The translations under genes were made by a program, and so were the position numbers. Under the pieces are notes generated by a model, which had not been told where the DNA came from, did no database searches, and saw only the letters and a program-made list of their open reading frames with translations. Shown one piece after another: positions 8,084 through 16,689 of a DNA stretch of 64,000 nucleotides (positions are counted from its first letter, which is position 1; each line of letters starts with the position of its first letter). The DNA is from JAHEKO01 sp965212505 (GTDB taxonomy: Bacteria; Acidobacteriota; Thermoanaerobaculia; Multivoradales; JAHEKO01): positions 2,418,001 through 2,482,000 of the forward strand of contig OZ243123.1 of the NCBI GenBank assembly GCA_965212505.1, written 5' to 3'.

Positions 8084-10789
8084 ATGGTGGGGCGAGCTTC
8101 TTTCGGCATCCTGGTTGTTCTGGCGGTAGGTCTAGCTGCGGCCGGCCTCGCCGTGACGCTCGGCCAAGTGGATGATTTCGAAGACGGCACCGTGATGGGC
8201 TGGACGGAGTCGGGTGGTAGTTCGAACCCACCAGTGAACGTCGCCGATGGCGGACCCGAAGGCACCGGCGACAACTATCTCGAAAACGAGTCCTCGGGCG
8301 GCGCGGGCGCGAGCGGTCGGATGGAGATGTTCAACTCCACTCAGTGGGCCGGCGACTACATCGGCGCCGGCATCAACTCGATCGCCGCTCGCGTTGCCAA
8401 CTTTGGCAGCGGCGACAACGCTCCGAACGGCACCGACCCCGACCTCCACATCCGCCTCGCGGTGACCCGAAACGACCTCACGACGCGGTACGGCTCGACT
8501 CGAGCCGCGGTGATTCCGCCTGACGGTGAGTGGCGCTTCGTCGTCTGGGACCTCGCCGACATGGGCCTCATCTCCGGCACCGCGACGCTCGACGACGTGC
8601 TGTTGAACGTCAGCACCCTGCGCGTCGTCTCTGCCGAAGCCGGCCCAGCCTGGAACGGCGACCAGGTGGACGCTACCCTCGGGCTAGACCTCTTCGGCGC
8701 CTACGATCTGAGCGTCTCCGACCAGGGAACACAACCCGGACTGACCCACGCCATGCGGGCGTCGACGGCCCGCTGCGCCGCCTGCCACGGATTCGACTAC
8801 AACGACACTCTCGACGTCGAGCCCTGGGACGCCTGGGCGGGAACCATGATGGCGCAGGCGACGCGCGATCCTCTGTTCTGGGCGGCGCTCGACGTGGCGA
8901 ACAACGACGTGCCGGGAGTCGGCGACTTCTGCCTGCGCTGCCACACGCCGGCCGCCTGGCTCGAAGGTCGGTCGGAGCCGAACGTCGACGGCTGCGCGCT
9001 CGAGGGCACGATCGACAGCCTCGACCAGGACTTCGACGGCGTCACCTGCCACACCTGCCATCGCATGATGGTCAACGAGAGCCCACCGGCCGGCGAGGAC
9101 TCGGTCTACTTCGAGAACGCACAGTTCTGGATCGACGACACCGACTGCGACGGACTCGGTGAACCCTGTCGACGTGGGCCGTACGACTACGACAACGGCG
9201 ACGGCACCGCTCCGCCGCACACCTGGGCCTACTCCGCCTACCACGAGACCTCGGGCATCTGCGGCAACTGCCACAACGTCACGAGCCCGGTCGAGACGCT
9301 GATCGACGGCGGCGTCGACACCGGCATCCCCTTCCCGATCGAGCGCACCTACACCGAGTGGCAGCAGAGCGACTTCAATGACGGCGGTCCGGCAGAAGCC
9401 ACCTGCCAGAACTGCCACATGCCCGACGAGACATCCGACCCCGCGTCGCCTTGTCTCTTCGGTAACAACCAGTCGGGGCACCTGCCCAAGCACTTCATGG
9501 CGGGCGGCAACACCTGGATCCCTGACGTCATCGCTGGCGAATATCCCGATCTCGGTCTCGGCGACCAGCTGGCGGCTACCAAGGCGCGAGCGCTCGACAT
9601 GCTCCAGAACCAGTCGGCAACGATCGAGGTGATGGCGCCCTCTGCGCCGAGCGGCGGCGTACTGGACGCGGACGTGAAGGTCACCAACCTGAGTGGTCAC
9701 AAGCTCCCCACGGGCTACCCTGAGGGCCGTCGCATGTGGCTTCACGTCGAAGCTCGCGACGCGTTCGACACCGTCTTCTGGGAGAGCGGCGCCTACGACG
9801 CGGCGACCGGCGTCTTGACCTACGACGGGCAGATCAAGGTCTACGAGAAGAAACCCGGCATTTGGGACTACAACGGCGCGAGCGAGTGCGACGCAGCAGA
9901 CGACCTGGGCAGCCCGATCTTCCACTTCGTCAAGAACAACTGCATCGCGCTCGACAACCGCATTCCGCCGCTCGGTTTCACCGGCGGTGACGACCCGGAG
10001 ACCCAGCCGGTCGGCTACGTCTACCCCGAGACCATGCCCGGTTCGGGAGTCCTGGTGAACTACGACGTGACACCGTACGCGATCCCGGTGCCGCTCGGCA
10101 CCGCCGAGCCGATCACGGTCACCGCAACACTCCGCTACCAGACGGCCAGCAAGGAGTATGTCGAGTTTCTGCTCGCCGAATCGAACGAGCACAACTTCCC
10201 CAACGACTGCATCGGCCGGAACGCCGCTCCGGGAACCCAGACGCAGACACGCGCCGAGTACCTCTTCGACGTCTGGAACAACTACGGCAAGTCGCCTCCA
10301 GTCGACATGGTCGTGGCGAGTGCCACCACCACCTGCTTCAGCTTGAGCGCCGCGCACACCGGCCCGGGCGCCGATCCGCTCGCCTCACCACCCAACTCCA
10401 CCGGGTGCCTAGCCGGCAGCTATCTACCGGGCGAATCGATCGAACTCACCGCCACCCCCGACGACGGCTGGGTAGTCGATGGCTGGACCGGCACCGACAA
10501 CGACGCCAGCACTGGAGAGCAGAACGCTCTGACGATGCCGGCGGCCGCCGCCGTCGTCTCGGTCGCCTACGGCATTCCGAGCGACCTGACGCTCACGGCC
10601 GAGACCGTCGACAGCACCCGCCTGTTCCAGGCGTGCAACTCGATTACCGCCGGACAGGACTTCGAGATCGAAGGGCCCGCCGGCTCCGTCCTCTTTCGAG
10701 CCGGCGCTTCGATCACCCTCGCGAACAACTTCCGAGTTCTGGGCGACGCTGCCTGGGCGGCCGAGATCGACCCGGCGCTGTGCGACTAG
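8084..10789 (+). CDS. Secreted pentahaem c-type cytochrome with C-terminal repeat modules
   Basis: 901 residues from the ATG at 8084, which has GGAG five bases upstream. After a signal peptide comes a region to about residue 215 that may be a carbohydrate-binding-like beta sandwich. Five CxxCH sites follow: CAACH (about 231), CLRCH (283), CHTCH (322), CGNCH (393) and CQNCH (441), as in multihaem cytochrome c families. From about 775 there is an InlB-B-like repeat (GESIELTATPDDGWVVDGWTG). The last 60 residues resemble a coathanger-type surface module (SITAGQDFEIEG, GASITLANNF). The protein is probably a periplasmic or cell-surface electron carrier. Redox partner and substrate are unknown. Confidence 0.85.
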   Translation: MVGRASFGILVVLAVGLAAAGLAVTLGQVDDFEDGTVMGWTESGGSSNPPVNVADGGPEGTGDNYLENESSGGAGASGRMEMFNSTQWAGDYIGAGINSIAARVANFGSGDNAPNGTDPDLHIRLAVTRNDLTTRYGSTRAAVIPPDGEWRFVVWDLADMGLISGTATLDDVLLNVSTLRVVSAEAGPAWNGDQVDATLGLDLFGAYDLSVSDQGTQPGLTHAMRASTARCAACHGFDYNDTLDVEPWDAWAGTMMAQATRDPLFWAALDVANNDVPGVGDFCLRCHTPAAWLEGRSEPNVDGCALEGTIDSLDQDFDGVTCHTCHRMMVNESPPAGEDSVYFENAQFWIDDTDCDGLGEPCRRGPYDYDNGDGTAPPHTWAYSAYHETSGICGNCHNVTSPVETLIDGGVDTGIPFPIERTYTEWQQSDFNDGGPAEATCQNCHMPDETSDPASPCLFGNNQSGHLPKHFMAGGNTWIPDVIAGEYPDLGLGDQLAATKARALDMLQNQSATIEVMAPSAPSGGVLDADVKVTNLSGHKLPTGYPEGRRMWLHVEARDAFDTVFWESGAYDAATGVLTYDGQIKVYEKKPGIWDYNGASECDAADDLGSPIFHFVKNNCIALDNRIPPLGFTGGDDPETQPVGYVYPETMPGSGVLVNYDVTPYAIPVPLGTAEPITVTATLRYQTASKEYVEFLLAESNEHNFPNDCIGRNAAPGTQTQTRAEYLFDVWNNYGKSPPVDMVVASATTTCFSLSAAHTGPGADPLASPPNSTGCLAGSYLPGESIELTATPDDGWVVDGWTGTDNDASTGEQNALTMPAAAAVVSVAYGIPSDLTLTAETVDSTRLFQACNSITAGQDFEIEGPAGSVLFRAGASITLANNFRVLGDAAWAAEIDPALCD

Positions 10790-10806
10790 AGCCCTCCGGC
10801 AGCGCC

Positions 10807-12636
10807 TCAGGCGAGCTCGTCGACTGCCCGAAAGGCCATGCGGATGGCGTGCTGCGCATCGCTACCCGGAGCGGAGTCACAGTTGGCGATGGTGATCCGC
10901 CCGAACGGCTGGCGTCCCTCGCGCACCGAGTCGCCCGGACCCGCACTAGTGTAACCGTGCGCCCATCGATTGACGGTGATGCTCTCGACATCCCGATCGA
11001 AGTCGAAGCTTGCCGCCGGGAGCATGCCGCCTAGGTGGGCGCGAATCTCCGCTTCGTAGTCCTCAAACCGACGACCGAGCATTCGGTATCGCGCCTCCTT
11101 GAACTGCTCGAGGCGCGGAGCGCCCATCCTCTCGCCGTAGGGACAGCTGATCATCTGAAGCACGCACGGGTCGTCGGGCCCCTTCGTGTACTCGTAGCCG
11201 CCCAGGGTGACCGGAAAGTCCATCAGCACCGCCTGGTGCATGTTCCCGGGCGACATGGCAAAGGCCATCCCGATCTCCTGGACCGCGCGCCAATGCCGCA
11301 ACCCGACCGAGGTGTACTGAAGCGGACTCTTCGACTGTAGACGGAGGGCAGCGGCCTGCGACTCGGGCAGATCCGAGACGATGTGCGGGATGATCATGTT
11401 GTAACAGGCCATGACAACAGCACCGGCACGCACTCGAGAAGCCTTCCCGTTCTGGATGTACTGAACGAGCACTGCATCGGCGCCTTCGTCCTCGTGCTTC
11501 ACATCGACCACGGTGCTGCCGAGCCGAATGCGGACGTCGTTCGCGGGTCGATCGAGCTGCGTGTAGTCGAAGCGCGCGAGCACCAGCTCCTCGGCGTTGT
11601 CGCCCGGCGCCACCGCCGGCACCAGCGCTTTGACCAGGGCGCGGGCGACGCCCGCATTGCCGTCCGGAAAGTGATGGATGTACGGGTGGTCCCGGTCGAA
11701 GACCTGAACCGGGGCGAAACCCAACGCACCACACGACTTCGCGGTCGAGATGCTCATGAGATCGGTGCCGGTGCCGGCCCAGTCGAGCGCGGAGTTCCTC
11801 GCCATGCGGAGCACGAGTGGATCGTCGACGCCGAGCGTGTTCTTCAGATAGTCGAAGTACCGGGTCTTGCGGACATACGCGGAGAACTCGGCCCCGGGCA
11901 CGTCGAGGAGATGGAGCCCACCGTTGAGAACACGCAGCAGCTGCTCCCGGCCGCGCTCGCTGAGAGGCGCCTGCCGAGCCGCCTCCTCGTGCGAAAGTCT
12001 CCGGGAGGGCAGGCCCTCTAAGTAGTTCGGATGGTTGCAGTAGGGGTGTTCGACGACACGGTCTTCGCCGAAGACGGCCTCGTTGAAGTAGGTGATCGCT
12101 CGCAGCCCGTGCCGCTCAAAGAACTCGAGGTCGTAGGCGCTGTCGAAGCGCTGAACATCGACGCCGATGTCGGCGAACAGACCCCGAACGACACCGCCGG
12201 CGCTTTCCGGCCTCACGAGCGTCTGCGAACCGCCGTAGGTGATTCGCAGGGTGCCGTCGATCGTGTGCTCGTTGCGTTTCGCGTGACCGCCGAAGTCGTC
12301 GTGGTTGTCGAGAATCAAGATCTTCGACTCCGCACCTTGGCGTTGTCTGAAGAAGTGGGCCGCCGACAGGCCGCTGATCCCGCCGCCCACCACCACAAGG
12401 TCGTACGCCTCGCGCAGGTGCGCGGTTGGACCCCAATCGGCCGGCCCGCCCCAGGCCATCCGATGGGCGTCCTCGTTCGACCCCGGGTGGCTTCCGCGGA
12501 GACCGGTCAGCGCGGGCGGATAGTAGGAGGGTTCCAGAGTCGCGAGAACGTTGTCACTCGGTGCACACGAGAGAAGCGAGCTACCCGCCGCCATCAACGT
12601 GCCGTTGATGAAATCGCGTCTGGTGATCTCGTCCAT
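10807..12636 (-). CDS. Tat-exported FAD-dependent oxidoreductase, spermidine dehydrogenase-like
   Basis: 609 residues from the ATG at 12636. The N-terminus carries a twin-arginine signal (ITRRDFINGTLMAAG) followed by a Cys that could serve as a lipobox (LLSCAPS). The FAD-binding Rossmann motif VVVGGGISGLSAAH lies at about residues 80-95, with FGGHAKRNEH just after, as in amine-oxidase-like flavoproteins. The layout resembles periplasmic spermidine dehydrogenase-type proteins; the actual amine or other substrate is not determinable. It lies about 90 nt downstream of phhA on the same strand and could be read from the phhA attenuator transcript (inference). Confidence 0.75.
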   Translation of the reverse strand: MDEITRRDFINGTLMAAGSSLLSCAPSDNVLATLEPSYYPPALTGLRGSHPGSNEDAHRMAWGGPADWGPTAHLREAYDLVVVGGGISGLSAAHFFRQRQGAESKILILDNHDDFGGHAKRNEHTIDGTLRITYGGSQTLVRPESAGGVVRGLFADIGVDVQRFDSAYDLEFFERHGLRAITYFNEAVFGEDRVVEHPYCNHPNYLEGLPSRRLSHEEAARQAPLSERGREQLLRVLNGGLHLLDVPGAEFSAYVRKTRYFDYLKNTLGVDDPLVLRMARNSALDWAGTGTDLMSISTAKSCGALGFAPVQVFDRDHPYIHHFPDGNAGVARALVKALVPAVAPGDNAEELVLARFDYTQLDRPANDVRIRLGSTVVDVKHEDEGADAVLVQYIQNGKASRVRAGAVVMACYNMIIPHIVSDLPESQAAALRLQSKSPLQYTSVGLRHWRAVQEIGMAFAMSPGNMHQAVLMDFPVTLGGYEYTKGPDDPCVLQMISCPYGERMGAPRLEQFKEARYRMLGRRFEDYEAEIRAHLGGMLPAASFDFDRDVESITVNRWAHGYTSAGPGDSVREGRQPFGRITIANCDSAPGSDAQHAIRMAFRAVDELA

Positions 12637-12726
12637 CGAGGTTCGGCCCCACGCTCGAAGAGCGCAGAGAGGCTACCACCGCCTCGAACTCACCGACGCC
12701 TGAGTGCGCACGCTCCTGGCAGCTCT

Positions 12727-13497
12727 CTACATTCGATCGAACGCTCTCCCAAGCTCCTGCGCGAGTGCTTCGATCGAGTCGAAAACGAACAGCTCTCGGT
12801 TGTGGCTCCAGATCGCCTTGTCGCGCGAGGCGACGTTTTCGATCGTGAAATCGAGAATCGGCACGCGCCCCATCATGACGCTCTCGAGCTCACCGATCGA
12901 GCTGATCAGCCCGGCCCCAAACGCCTTGAGCTCCCCATCCTCGCGGATCAACCCAAACTCAGTACTGAACCAGGCAAGACGCTTGATCAGGTCGCGCGCC
13001 TCCGAGTCGCCGCGTAGGAACGGCTCGGCAAACATCTCCAGGAGTGCCGTGTACCTCGGTAGGGTCAGGAACGGCAGATGGCCAAAGATGTCGTGGAACA
13101 TGTCCGGCTCGGGAGTGAACTCGAGCTCCGCCAGAGATCGCATGTAGCGCGTCACCAGGAACCGTCGTCGAGCAAAGTGCCGGTACCAGGGCTCTGCATC
13201 CGAGTAGCGCACCGAGGTCTCGACCACCCTCCATCCGGTCCTCGGCACGACCCGCCGCGTGATCTCCTCGGCGGAGGGCACGTGCGAGTCAGGCAGACGC
13301 AACCGCTCGAAGCCGGTCAGATACTCGCGACAGGCCCAACGCTGGACGTTGGGTAGCTGACGTCGGTACGCAGCCGACCAAACCGCGTCGGGCCGATCAG
13401 TGTCGGAACAGTCTGCAGTTCGCGGAGGCGACGTGGGTCGCTCCAGCGTTTCCGGCATCTCCCAGTCGAGGGGCTGCGGGCGTTCGAAGTCGGGCAT
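12727..13497 (-). CDS. phhA: Phenylalanine 4-monooxygenase (phenylalanine hydroxylase)
   Basis: 256 residues, the length of bacterial single-domain phenylalanine hydroxylases without an ACT domain. ATG at 13497 with AAGGAG seven bases upstream. The enzyme converts L-Phe to L-Tyr with tetrahydropterin and O2. The iron ligands are visible as H135 and H140 in PDMFHDIFGHLP and E180 in WFSTEFG; the aromatic-hydroxylase signature continues in the segment RVPILDFTIENV. No pterin dehydratase (phhB) is in the window. Upstream are an intrinsic terminator and a Phe/Tyr-rich leader peptide, so expression probably rises when Tyr (or Phe) is scarce. That would suit a biosynthetic rather than catabolic role. 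Confidence 0.95.
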   Translation of the reverse strand: MPDFERPQPLDWEMPETLERPTSPPRTADCSDTDRPDAVWSAAYRRQLPNVQRWACREYLTGFERLRLPDSHVPSAEEITRRVVPRTGWRVVETSVRYSDAEPWYRHFARRRFLVTRYMRSLAELEFTPEPDMFHDIFGHLPFLTLPRYTALLEMFAEPFLRGDSEARDLIKRLAWFSTEFGLIREDGELKAFGAGLISSIGELESVMMGRVPILDFTIENVASRDKAIWSHNRELFVFDSIEALAQELGRAFDRM

Positions 13498-13514
13498 CTC
13501 GGGTCTCCTTGTCC

Positions 13515-13550
13515 AAAAAAAAGAGCCACGGGGTACATCCCGTGGCTCTT
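13515..13550 (-). terminator. Intrinsic terminator/attenuator in the phhA leader
   Basis: On the minus strand the arm AAGAGCCACGGG (13550-13539) pairs perfectly with CCCGTGGCTCTT (13532-13521) around the loop ATGTAC, followed by an unbroken run of eight T (13522-13515). It ends only 17 nt before the phhA ATG and after the leader peptide stop, so it must act on phhA itself. Its 5' arm can instead pair with an upstream segment (see the antiterminator entry). Confidence 0.9.
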
Positions 13551-13609
13551 CGAGGTTCGTGGGCTTGGATCGCTCGCTCTAGTCGGTCGGATCCCTCCTC
13601 GCAGGCCAC
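13542..13609 (-). promoter_or_regulatory. Antiterminator for phhA, alternative to the terminator
   Basis: GTGGC-CTG-CGAGG (13609-13597, inside the leader coding region) can pair with CCTCG-AAGA-GCCAC (13555-13542): two 5-bp helices with a small internal loop. The 3' strand includes five bases of the terminator arm, so the two folds exclude each other. A third stem, CTCGCT (13621-13616) with AGCGAG (13578-13573), starts in the last Tyr codon and interleaves with the antiterminator, acting as a protector. A ribosome halted on the Tyr codons would cover the protector arm and leave the antiterminator free. Confidence 0.75.
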
Positions 13610-13659
13610 TGAGGCAGCGAGTAGTAATAGAAGCGGTGATGGTTGCGGAGCGTGTGCAT
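13579..13659 (-). CDS. phhA leader peptide, Phe/Tyr-sensing (26 aa)
   Basis: A 26-codon frame, ATG at 13659 to TAG at 13581-13579. Codons 9-15 encode R-F-Y-Y-Y-S-L, read from TTC TAT TAC TAC: one Phe and three consecutive Tyr codons, placed as the control codons of an attenuator. Three His codons (2, 7 and 8) also occur. The ribosome site is weak (GAGTCGAG upstream). A possible -10 (TAGATA, 13681-13676) would give a very short 5' leader. It lies between the divergent gene at 13844 and the phhA terminator. Confidence 0.8.
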   Translation of the reverse strand: MHTLRNHHRFYYYSLPQWPARRDPTD

Positions 13660-13843
13660 CGTCTCGACTCTACGGTATCTACGCGTTGCAGCAAATGGCG
13701 GTTTCAACAACCTTGCGAGTCTCTCGAGCGACTCGTCACAGCCTGGCTTCTCTGTTGAACCGGTCCGCACCGGGCCGGGACTCAGCGGGTAGGCCCCGCG
13801 AGGGATTCACCGTCAGAGTTGCGCCATGACCGGAGGAGACGCC

Positions 13844-14305
13844 ATGTTCAAGTACCTGAGAGTTGTGCCGATCGTTCTGCTTGCCACCGCACTGGAAGCG
13901 CAGCCCGACCGAATTGAGCGCGTAGGAGGAGATGGCTTCGTGCGTGCAAGCGCCGGCAATACGGTCGAGTTTGCCGTGAACATCCAGCAGCGCGATCCGG
14001 CCGACCCGAGCGGTTTGCTGGTGGCCGTCTTCTACTCGTTTCCACAGCATCTCTTCATGACCTTCGAGTCGACCGTCATCGAGTCGGTCGCTGTCGACCG
14101 CCGCACCGCCCTCGTCACTGGAACGGCGACGGTTCACGACACCCGATCCGACTTCGAGGGCGAAATCGAGTTCGAGGCGGTGTTCGAGGACCAGCAGTCG
14201 GAGAGCGACCAGATGACCATCACGTTGCATCTTCCGACCGGAGCCGAGAGCTTCTCCGGCGGCCTTTTGCCCGGCGATATCCGCGTCGGTCGGCGTCGCC
14301 AGTAG
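13844..14305 (+). CDS. Small secreted protein of unknown function
   Basis: 153 residues. GGAGGAG at 13832-13838 supports the ATG at 13844; an ATG at 13826 lacks a ribosome site. It has a signal peptide (VVPIVLLATALEAQ). The mature part is one beta-sandwich-like domain in which ESVAVDRRTALVTGTATVHD is followed by an acidic DxFxI-type end (ESDQMTITLHLP). This pattern recalls calcium-binding-looking post-COAP-type domains, but the match is only by eye. It is divergent from the phhA leader. Confidence 0.55.
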   Translation: MFKYLRVVPIVLLATALEAQPDRIERVGGDGFVRASAGNTVEFAVNIQQRDPADPSGLLVAVFYSFPQHLFMTFESTVIESVAVDRRTALVTGTATVHDTRSDFEGEIEFEAVFEDQQSESDQMTITLHLPTGAESFSGGLLPGDIRVGRRRQ

Positions 14306-14353
14306 ATGGTCGCGCGGGCCGCAAGTCGGTCCAAGAAAGTCCGGGCGACCTCC

Positions 14354-14372
14354 GAACTCTCCAGTAGAGTTC
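14354..14372 (+). promoter_or_regulatory. 7-bp perfect hairpin just upstream of the methyltransferase start
   Basis: GAACTCT (14354-14360), loop CCAGT, AGAGTTC (14366-14372). It ends seven bases before the ATG at 14380, in the place where a ribosome site would be expected, and no Shine-Dalgarno sequence is visible. It could be an operator or an RNA element limiting translation; no T-run follows, so it is not an intrinsic terminator. Confidence 0.35.
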
Positions 14373-14379
14373 AGCCTCG

Positions 14380-16005
14380 ATGCTGTCCCGAGAGCAACAG
14401 CGCTCGCTTCGATCGAGGATCTTCCGTCACCTCGACGGCCTGGTCACCGCGCCGACCGCTCATGCACTCGCAGAGCGCGGAGTCCTTCGGAGCCTCCACT
14501 CCGAGAGGGCGACCCGGGTCACGGAGCTCGCCCGCGAGTTCGACGCCAACGACGGGTATCTGAACGTCGCGCTCAGGGTCCTCGCTTCGCAAGGGTGGCT
14601 CGAGCACGCGATCACGTCGGCGGACGACGTGGAATACCGGCTGACCGAGACTGGACGCCTCGCGTTCGAGCAACTGGCCCCGTACGGCGAAGTGGTCGAT
14701 TTCATGCGCTTCACCGCCCAGTTCCACACCCGCCGCTTCGAAGTCGAACCGTTCCGGCACATGGAGAGGCTCTACTCGAGGCTCCGAGGCCGATTCGACC
14801 TGCCCACCGCCCGGAGCGAGGAGGAGTTGCGGGTCTTCGAGCAGATCCTCGCGCACGTCGAGGGAGCGCTGTTCGGGCCGACCATCGTTCGGCTCGGCAT
14901 GACCGGCATGTTCCACAAGTACTTCATGGAAGCGTCCTTCCGTCCAGACGAGTTCCACCAGGACGGCGACAGCTTTGGTCGACTGTTGGGGATGCTCGCC
15001 GAACTGGGCTGGTTCGCCGAGGGCAACGGGACCTATCGCTTCACGGACGAAGGCCTCTTCTTCGCACGGCGCGCGAGCGCCTACGGCGTCACAGTCTCTT
15101 ACCTTCCGACCCTGCGTCGTCTCGACGAACTGATCTTCGGCGATGTCGATTCGGTTCGCAGCAGCGCCGTCGGCGAAGCCGAGACTCACGTCGACCGAGA
15201 GACGAACGTCTGGGGAAGCGGCGGCGCTCACGCGGCCTACTTCCGGTCGCTCGACGCGGTGGTGATCGAGCTGTTCAACCGCCCGATCGAGGACCAACCG
15301 CGTGGTGTGCTCGACATGGGCTGTGGCAATGGAGCTCTGCTCGAGCATCTCTTCGACGTGATCGAGAACCAGACGCGCCGTGGCGAGATGCTCGAGGACC
15401 ATCCACTGTTTCTCGTCGGTATCGACTACAACAAGACAGCGCTTCGTGTGACACGAGAGAACCTAACTCGGGCCGACATCTGGGCCAAGGTGGCCTGGGG
15501 CGATATCGGGCGGCCGGAACGCCTCGCTGAAGACCTCGACAGCGACTACGGGATCGACCTGAGAGACCTCCTGAACGTTCGCACGTTTCTCGATCACAAT
15601 CGTCCATGGCAACGACCCGAATCCGCGGGCGACGGGTCCGGCGACTCGACCGGCGCATTCGCCTCGCGCGGTGAGCGTCTCTGCAATCGAGACGTCGAAG
15701 ACTCGCTCCGCGAGCACCTCCGAGGCTGGGCACCGTACCTCGGCCGCTTCGGGCTGGTGGTGATCGAGCTGCACACGTTGCCACCGGCACTCTCCGCTGC
15801 CAATCTGGGCAGGACCCCCGTCACCGCCTACGACGCCACTCACGGCTACTCGGATCAGTACATCGTCGAGATGGGCGTCTTTGAGAAGGTCGCGGCCGAG
15901 GCGGGCCTCGAGAGGACCGAGTCGTGTGCACGCCGCTTCCCCGACTCGGATCTCGCCACCGTGAGCGTCAACCTGTTGCGTGCGGCCTCGCCGAAACCGA
16001 CCTAG
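14380..16005 (+). CDS. SAM-dependent methyltransferase with N-terminal winged-helix/lid region
   Basis: 541 residues. The first ~270 residues are helical with winged-helix-like segments (TRVTELAREFDANDGYLNVA, YRLTETGRLAFEQL). A class I methyltransferase domain follows with motif I VLDMGCGNGALLEHL at about 308-322 and an acidic motif II in VGIDYNKTALRV. A histidine-containing segment, LVVIELHTLPPA, lies near the C-terminus. The order resembles large O-/C-methyltransferases associated with polyketide pathways (AprA-type), but no biosynthetic genes lie nearby, so the substrate is open. Its last four bases overlap the 3' end of the convergent GNAT gene. Confidence 0.7.
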   Translation: MLSREQQRSLRSRIFRHLDGLVTAPTAHALAERGVLRSLHSERATRVTELAREFDANDGYLNVALRVLASQGWLEHAITSADDVEYRLTETGRLAFEQLAPYGEVVDFMRFTAQFHTRRFEVEPFRHMERLYSRLRGRFDLPTARSEEELRVFEQILAHVEGALFGPTIVRLGMTGMFHKYFMEASFRPDEFHQDGDSFGRLLGMLAELGWFAEGNGTYRFTDEGLFFARRASAYGVTVSYLPTLRRLDELIFGDVDSVRSSAVGEAETHVDRETNVWGSGGAHAAYFRSLDAVVIELFNRPIEDQPRGVLDMGCGNGALLEHLFDVIENQTRRGEMLEDHPLFLVGIDYNKTALRVTRENLTRADIWAKVAWGDIGRPERLAEDLDSDYGIDLRDLLNVRTFLDHNRPWQRPESAGDGSGDSTGAFASRGERLCNRDVEDSLREHLRGWAPYLGRFGLVVIELHTLPPALSAANLGRTPVTAYDATHGYSDQYIVEMGVFEKVAAEAGLERTESCARRFPDSDLATVSVNLLRAASPKPT

Positions 16006-16535
16006 ATCTCACCGAACTCCGGCCGGTATCGAACCGTGCCGCCCGGCACCTCCGCTCGGGGGCCGAACGCCTGCACCATGAACGCCTCCAGCGGCACGGA
16101 CATCTCGTAGGAGAGGCCGAACGCGTTCGCCCGACGGAAACCGAAGCGCGGGTAGTAGTCCGGATGGCCCAGCACGACAACAAGCCGAGCGCCGGCCGCC
16201 CGACACGCCCGGAGGCCAGCTTCGATCAACGTCGAGCCGATCCCGCCACGCTGTGCTCCCGGACGTACCGCCATCGGAGCGAGCCCGAGCGCCAGGCCGG
16301 GGCACTCCGGTTCGATGCGCACCTCCGTAAAGAGGATGTGCCCTTCGAGGCGACCAGCCTGCTCGGCCACCAGGGAGAGGAACGGCCCCGTGCCGTCTCG
16401 CAGTCGCTCGACGAGGTCGGCCTCGTCCTCGCGCTCGAACGCGGCGACGAGGATCTCCCGAATCTCTTCGACGTCGGCGGGTCGCTCTGGGCGCACCGTC
16501 GCGGAGTCCGGGCTGGTTGAAGGCGTTCGGGGCAT
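16002..16535 (-). CDS. GNAT-family N-acetyltransferase
   Basis: 177 residues from the ATG at 16535. The acetyl-CoA binding signature is visible in GLAPMAVRPGAQRGGIGSTL (about residues 84-103), followed by the helix IEAGLRACRAAGARLVVVLG and the GHPDYYPRFGF motif typical of YhbS-like acetyltransferases. The acceptor substrate is unknown. It converges on the methyltransferase gene with a four-base overlap and has no co-directional neighbour close by. Confidence 0.85.
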   Translation of the reverse strand: MPRTPSTSPDSATVRPERPADVEEIREILVAAFEREDEADLVERLRDGTGPFLSLVAEQAGRLEGHILFTEVRIEPECPGLALGLAPMAVRPGAQRGGIGSTLIEAGLRACRAAGARLVVVLGHPDYYPRFGFRRANAFGLSYEMSVPLEAFMVQAFGPRAEVPGGTVRYRPEFGEI

Positions 16536-16689
16536 CGCTTCGCGAGTCTACCCGCGCGCTCCTGGCGTGGATCAACGAGTTGCACTCCCCTCTTGGACCG
16601 GTCCGTCTCCGGCCTCTACTCCGAGCGCTCTTCCCGTCCGTAGCGCTGCTCGGCTCGTGGCGACCGATCAGGTGGAACGCGGAGGGCGC

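Noticed and set aside
8684..10357. Long minus-strand open frame (557 codons) opposite the pentahaem cytochrome gene
   Set aside because: Val/Ala/Arg-biased antisense frame typical of GC-rich genes, no ribosome site, no family features; the plus-strand gene has five haem motifs and a signal peptide.
13579..13770. 63-codon version of the phhA leader frame starting at 13770
   Set aside because: The in-frame ATG at 13659 fits the attenuator geometry; the longer form has no better ribosome site.
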